Shown here piece after piece: positions 5,753 to 7,418 of a stretch of 7,418 nucleotides of DNA. The DNA lies in contig JAUXIP010000096.1 in assembly GCA_030620935.1 (NCBI GenBank), forward strand, positions 1-7,418, in the 5' to 3' direction. Source of the stretch: Deltaproteobacteria bacterium (GTDB taxonomy: Bacteria; Desulfobacterota_B; Binatia; UBA9968). Position 1 is the stretch's first letter, and every line of letters begins with the position of its first letter. The notes under the pieces were generated by a model. It was not told the DNA's origin. It ran no database searches and saw only the letters and a list, made by a program, of their open reading frames with translations. A program made the position numbers and the translations under genes.

Positions 5753-7195
5753 GAGAGATTCGACGATCCGATACGTGCGACTCTTCGGTTTCAGGGGAAC
5801 GACGATCCCTTGCTGGACCAGAGTCCGGATCTCCCGATAGGCGGTGTCGCGATCCACCTCTGTGACCCGCTGGTAATCCGCGGTGGAGAATGATTTGCCG
5901 TGGTGGTAGGCATAGGCTAAAAGTCTCTTTTGGCGGAAGTTTAGGGTGGTTCTGCCGAACTGATTAAGCCACCTGAGCGTGGCGTCGTCATAGACAGGCG
6001 TATTGCGTAGCGTGACGGTGAAGAAAAATCCTTCACAGGAGAACTCCGGCGGTCTCAACCCATAGTGCTCCATCTCTTGAAACATACGCGGAATTCCTTC
6101 TCCCATATCATTCAAATACCCGAGATCCGCCAGCACCCGGACCATAAGAGGATTACGTGAAAAATGGACTCTTTTCTGCTGGCGTAGCTGTTCCAGAGTC
6201 ACGGGAGCCGGAGGAAGACCGGGGCTTCGTACCTCGATGCGGTCGTCGAACATCCAGATCTCGACCGATGCACCATTGAGACTGTAGTCTCGGTGTGCCA
6301 CTGCGTTCACCAGGGCTTCCTGCCAGGCGAAGGTGGGATATTCGAGTCGCTCGCGGAAGAAAAGGTCGTGAAGGATCGTCCTCTCGCGGACATGTTCCTT
6401 GATTCGTCCCACCGCTTCGTCGATCAACCGCGACAGCGAAGCCTCAAAGCGAATCCGTTTAATGACGTTAAGCGAGGCTCCATGTCGTCTCTCCGTTCCT
6501 TCGTACTTGACGAAGTCGATGCCGCAGCGTGGGTGCCAGCGGGAGGGGTCCTTGGCAAATAAAAGGAGGGCAGCCATCGTAAGTGAGGGCCTTTCCGGGG
6601 TATGGTTGCTAAGATGATAGGCCCGGCTGAGGATGGTTTCGGCGTCACGCGGATCTTGAATCTTCTCGATGAGTGTCCGGACGGCTTCGGAATCCAAGTC
6701 TTCCCAGGCTGCATTCAAAACAATCTGTCTCTCGTAGGGTAGTGATTTTTTTGCCTCTTTGAGACTTTGGATTTGCTCCGATGGAAGCGGGGGATTCTCG
6801 GTGGCGATACGATAAAAGGCTCGGCCTCCAGTTATCCTGTGAATCTCAATGGCCGGACTCACTTCGTACCTAAGCAGCAGCAGATTACCGAGATGCATCC
6901 GCTGGCACGGGGGAAGGAGCGGTGGGTGCAGGAGTATTTGAGGGGCGTGAACCAAGCTCTGCAGATTCTCGGCCTCGTAAGGAATTCCGGTAACGCTGCT
7001 ATCGGGTTCAACCCCAACCAAGAGGGTCCCGCCATCCGTGTTGGCCATGCCGGAAATCAAGCGGGCGATTTCTCGGGCCAGATCTTCAATCGGTTTTATC
7101 CGCGCTTTCCGGCTTTTATACTCGTAAGCGCTGACAAAATCTAAAAATTGACCTCGCTCTTGCCTGAGTAAAAGACCTAGCTCCTCTCCTTGCAT
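5750..7195 (-). CDS. AlbA_2/Schlafen-type putative DNA-binding protein with ATP-binding and winged-helix domains
   Basis: The 481 residues show the layout of the divergent AAA-4/AlbA_2 regulator family. The N-terminal AlbA_2 (Slfn-type) domain (about 4-130) contains ELGLLLRQERGQFLDF, the YEYK strand (24-27) and LAREIARLISGMANTDGGTLLVGV (39-62). A GHKL-like ATP-binding domain (HATPase_c_4) follows, with the N-box QEALVNAVAHRDYS (292-305), a following RIEVRSPGLPP (319-329) and a glycine-rich LNDMGEGIPRM (361-371). The C-terminus is a winged helix (about 415-481: LNFRQKRLLAYAYHHG, TADYQRVTEVDRDTAYREIRTLVQQGIV). Such proteins are annotated as putative transcriptional regulators; few have been tested. 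The ATG at 7195 is the first possible start, because an in-frame TAG lies two codons upstream. It has no Shine-Dalgarno ahead, although GGAGAGGAG lies just inside the gene. The start codon and first four codons lie inside a large palindrome, a possible autoregulatory site. Cotranscribed with the O-methyltransferase. Confidence 0.9.
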   Translation of the reverse strand: MQGEELGLLLRQERGQFLDFVSAYEYKSRKARIKPIEDLAREIARLISGMANTDGGTLLVGVEPDSSVTGIPYEAENLQSLVHAPQILLHPPLLPPCQRMHLGNLLLLRYEVSPAIEIHRITGGRAFYRIATENPPLPSEQIQSLKEAKKSLPYERQIVLNAAWEDLDSEAVRTLIEKIQDPRDAETILSRAYHLSNHTPERPSLTMAALLLFAKDPSRWHPRCGIDFVKYEGTERRHGASLNVIKRIRFEASLSRLIDEAVGRIKEHVRERTILHDLFFRERLEYPTFAWQEALVNAVAHRDYSLNGASVEIWMFDDRIEVRSPGLPPAPVTLEQLRQQKRVHFSRNPLMVRVLADLGYLNDMGEGIPRMFQEMEHYGLRPPEFSCEGFFFTVTLRNTPVYDDATLRWLNQFGRTTLNFRQKRLLAYAYHHGKSFSTADYQRVTEVDRDTAYREIRTLVQQGIVVPLKPKSRTYRIVESL

Positions 7196-7247
7196 GGTCT
7201 ATAATTGATTCAATGTAAACCCGGCCTCTTGAGGCGGGGACAGGTTT

Positions 7248-7280
7248 CCAAAGGGGAGAAGCGGCAGCTCTTCCCTTTGG
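7248..7280. repeat. Nested hairpin B in the left arm of the palindrome
   Basis: CCAAAGGGGAGA (7248-7259) pairs with TCTTCCCTTTGG (7269-7280): 12 bp including one G-T pair, around a 9-nt loop. Its mirror copy in the right arm is 7312-7344. The outer 8 bp are perfect. Confidence 0.7.
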
Positions 7281-7281
7281 C

Positions 7282-7310
7282 CGAACACGGGGATTCAAAC
7301 CCCGTGTTCG
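7282..7310. repeat. Central hairpin C of the palindrome
   Basis: CGAACACGGGG (7282-7292) and CCCCGTGTTCG (7300-7310) form a perfect 11-bp stem with a 7-nt loop. This is the symmetry centre of the whole structure. Confidence 0.85.
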
Positions 7311-7311
7311 A

Positions 7312-7344
7312 CCAAAGGGAAGAGCTGCCGCTTCTCCCCTTTGG
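7312..7344. repeat. Nested hairpin B' in the right arm
   Basis: Mirror copy of 7248-7280. CCAAAGGG (7312-7319) pairs with CCCTTTGG (7337-7344), and the stem can extend inwards with one mismatch to AAGA / TCTC. Confidence 0.7.
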
Positions 7345-7362
7345 ATACCCCCTCGGCTTTGT

Positions 7363-7382
7363 CCCCGCCTCAAGAGGCGGGG
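7363..7382. terminator. GC-rich 9-bp hairpin A' in the right arm, terminator-like
   Basis: CCCCGCCTC (7363-7371) and GAGGCGGGG (7374-7382) form a perfect 9-bp stem with a 2-base loop, followed on the plus strand by TTTACATT. The T-run is only three, so termination is possible but unproven. The equivalent left-arm hairpin (about 7220-7239) is broken by the mismatch at 7223, leaving a 5-bp core GCCTC / GAGGC. Confidence 0.4.
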
Positions 7383-7418
7383 TTTACATTGAATCAAATA
7401 TAGACCATGCAAGGAGAG

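Larger units (their letters stand above)
7184..7418. repeat. 235-bp imperfect palindrome with nested hairpins, running to the window end
   Basis: The left arm (7184-7292) and right arm (7300-7418) are inverse complements around a 7-nt loop (ATTCAAA). The outer 58-nt blocks (7184-7241 / 7361-7418) differ at two positions, 7204/7398 and 7223/7379. The inner 46-nt blocks (7247-7292 / 7300-7345) differ at one, 7281/7311. Between them the left arm has 5 unpaired bases and the right arm 15. In total 101 of 104 positions pair. The structure may continue past 7418. The left arm covers the start codon and first four codons of the AlbA_2-type gene; the rest is its entire upstream region. Candidates are a foldback or MITE-like mobile element, the symmetrical regulatory region of a divergent gene pair, or a fold-back at a contig end. 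Confidence 0.9.

Noticed and set aside
4750..7195. A phage-defence cassette (Schlafen-like protein plus methyltransferase)
   Set aside because: The methyltransferase is of the small-molecule O-methyltransferase type with a dimerisation domain. It has no DNA methyltransferase target-recognition region or catalytic DPPY/NPPY motif, and no nuclease or restriction gene is present.
7282..7310. A tRNA-like T-arm (GGGG-ATTCAAA-CCCC) at the palindrome centre
   Set aside because: The loop is one base out of register with a T-loop on the plus strand and has T for C56 on the minus strand. No acceptor, D or anticodon arms flank it; the surroundings are the palindrome itself.
7116..7412. A 98-codon minus-strand open frame through the palindrome
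   Set aside because: It overlaps the AlbA_2-type gene in another frame, consists largely of the palindrome read through, is arginine-rich in the way of non-coding GC DNA and matches no family I know.
7184..7418. Perfect self-complementary contig end caused by a fold-back read
   Set aside because: Three mismatches and a 10-nt length difference between arms are not expected from a direct fold-back. It is not fully excluded, because the window ends inside the repeat.
1..7418. CRISPR array, rRNA, tRNA or insertion-sequence transposase
   Set aside because: No regularly spaced repeats, no conserved rRNA or tRNA segments and no transposase-like reading frame were seen on either strand.

Overview
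The window reads as chromosomal DNA from an uncultured Gram-negative bacterium. The Gram-negative inference rests on a lipid A-type (LpxL/HtrB-like) acyltransferase and a YqgE/AlgH-family protein. Moderate GC content, palindromic extragenic repeats of the TCCTGAGC...GCTCAGGA kind and an in-house LysR expansion would fit environmental lineages such as deltaproteobacteria-like, Methylomirabilota or Binatota groups. Sequence reading alone cannot settle the taxon.

Layout, left to right. Positions 1-286 hold no complete gene, only GC-rich repeat-type DNA with short inverted repeats. Then come three minus-strand genes: an LpxL-like acyltransferase (287-1192), and two tandem LysR-type regulators (1396-2313 and 2451-3347). 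Each of these three has a recognisable sigma70-like promoter with a 17-bp spacer and an untranslated leader of about 40-55 nt, so they look separately transcribed. The two LysR genes are a tandem duplication: their DNA-binding halves are about 85% identical and their effector-binding halves about half identical.

The second LysR gene is divergent from a plus-strand YqgE/AlgH-family gene (3617-4258) that carries an unusual N-terminal signal-peptide-like extension. That gene converges, with only 25 bp between stops, on a small minus-strand gene (4284-4607) fusing a BFD-type [2Fe-2S] domain to a C-terminal zinc ribbon. Upstream of the small gene are an 8-bp inverted repeat abutting its start codon and several weaker palindromes.

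The right part is a two-gene minus-strand operon. The first gene (5750-7195) encodes a Schlafen/AlbA_2-type putative DNA-binding protein with a GHKL-like ATP-binding domain and a winged-helix C-terminus. It is translationally coupled, with a 7-nt gap and the Shine-Dalgarno overlapping the stop, to an acetylserotonin-OMT-like O-methyltransferase (4750-5742, GTG start). The natural reading is a regulator cotranscribed with a small-molecule methyltransferase.

The most unusual object is at the right end: a 235-bp imperfect palindrome (7184-7418). Its arms match at 101 of 104 paired positions, it contains smaller nested hairpins, and its left arm overlaps the first four codons of the AlbA_2 gene. 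Its right arm therefore ends with a mirror-image ATG plus three codons pointing out of the window. It could be a foldback or MITE-like element, the symmetrical promoter region of two divergent gene copies, or an assembly fold-back. The mismatches and a 10-nt asymmetry argue against the simplest form of the last.
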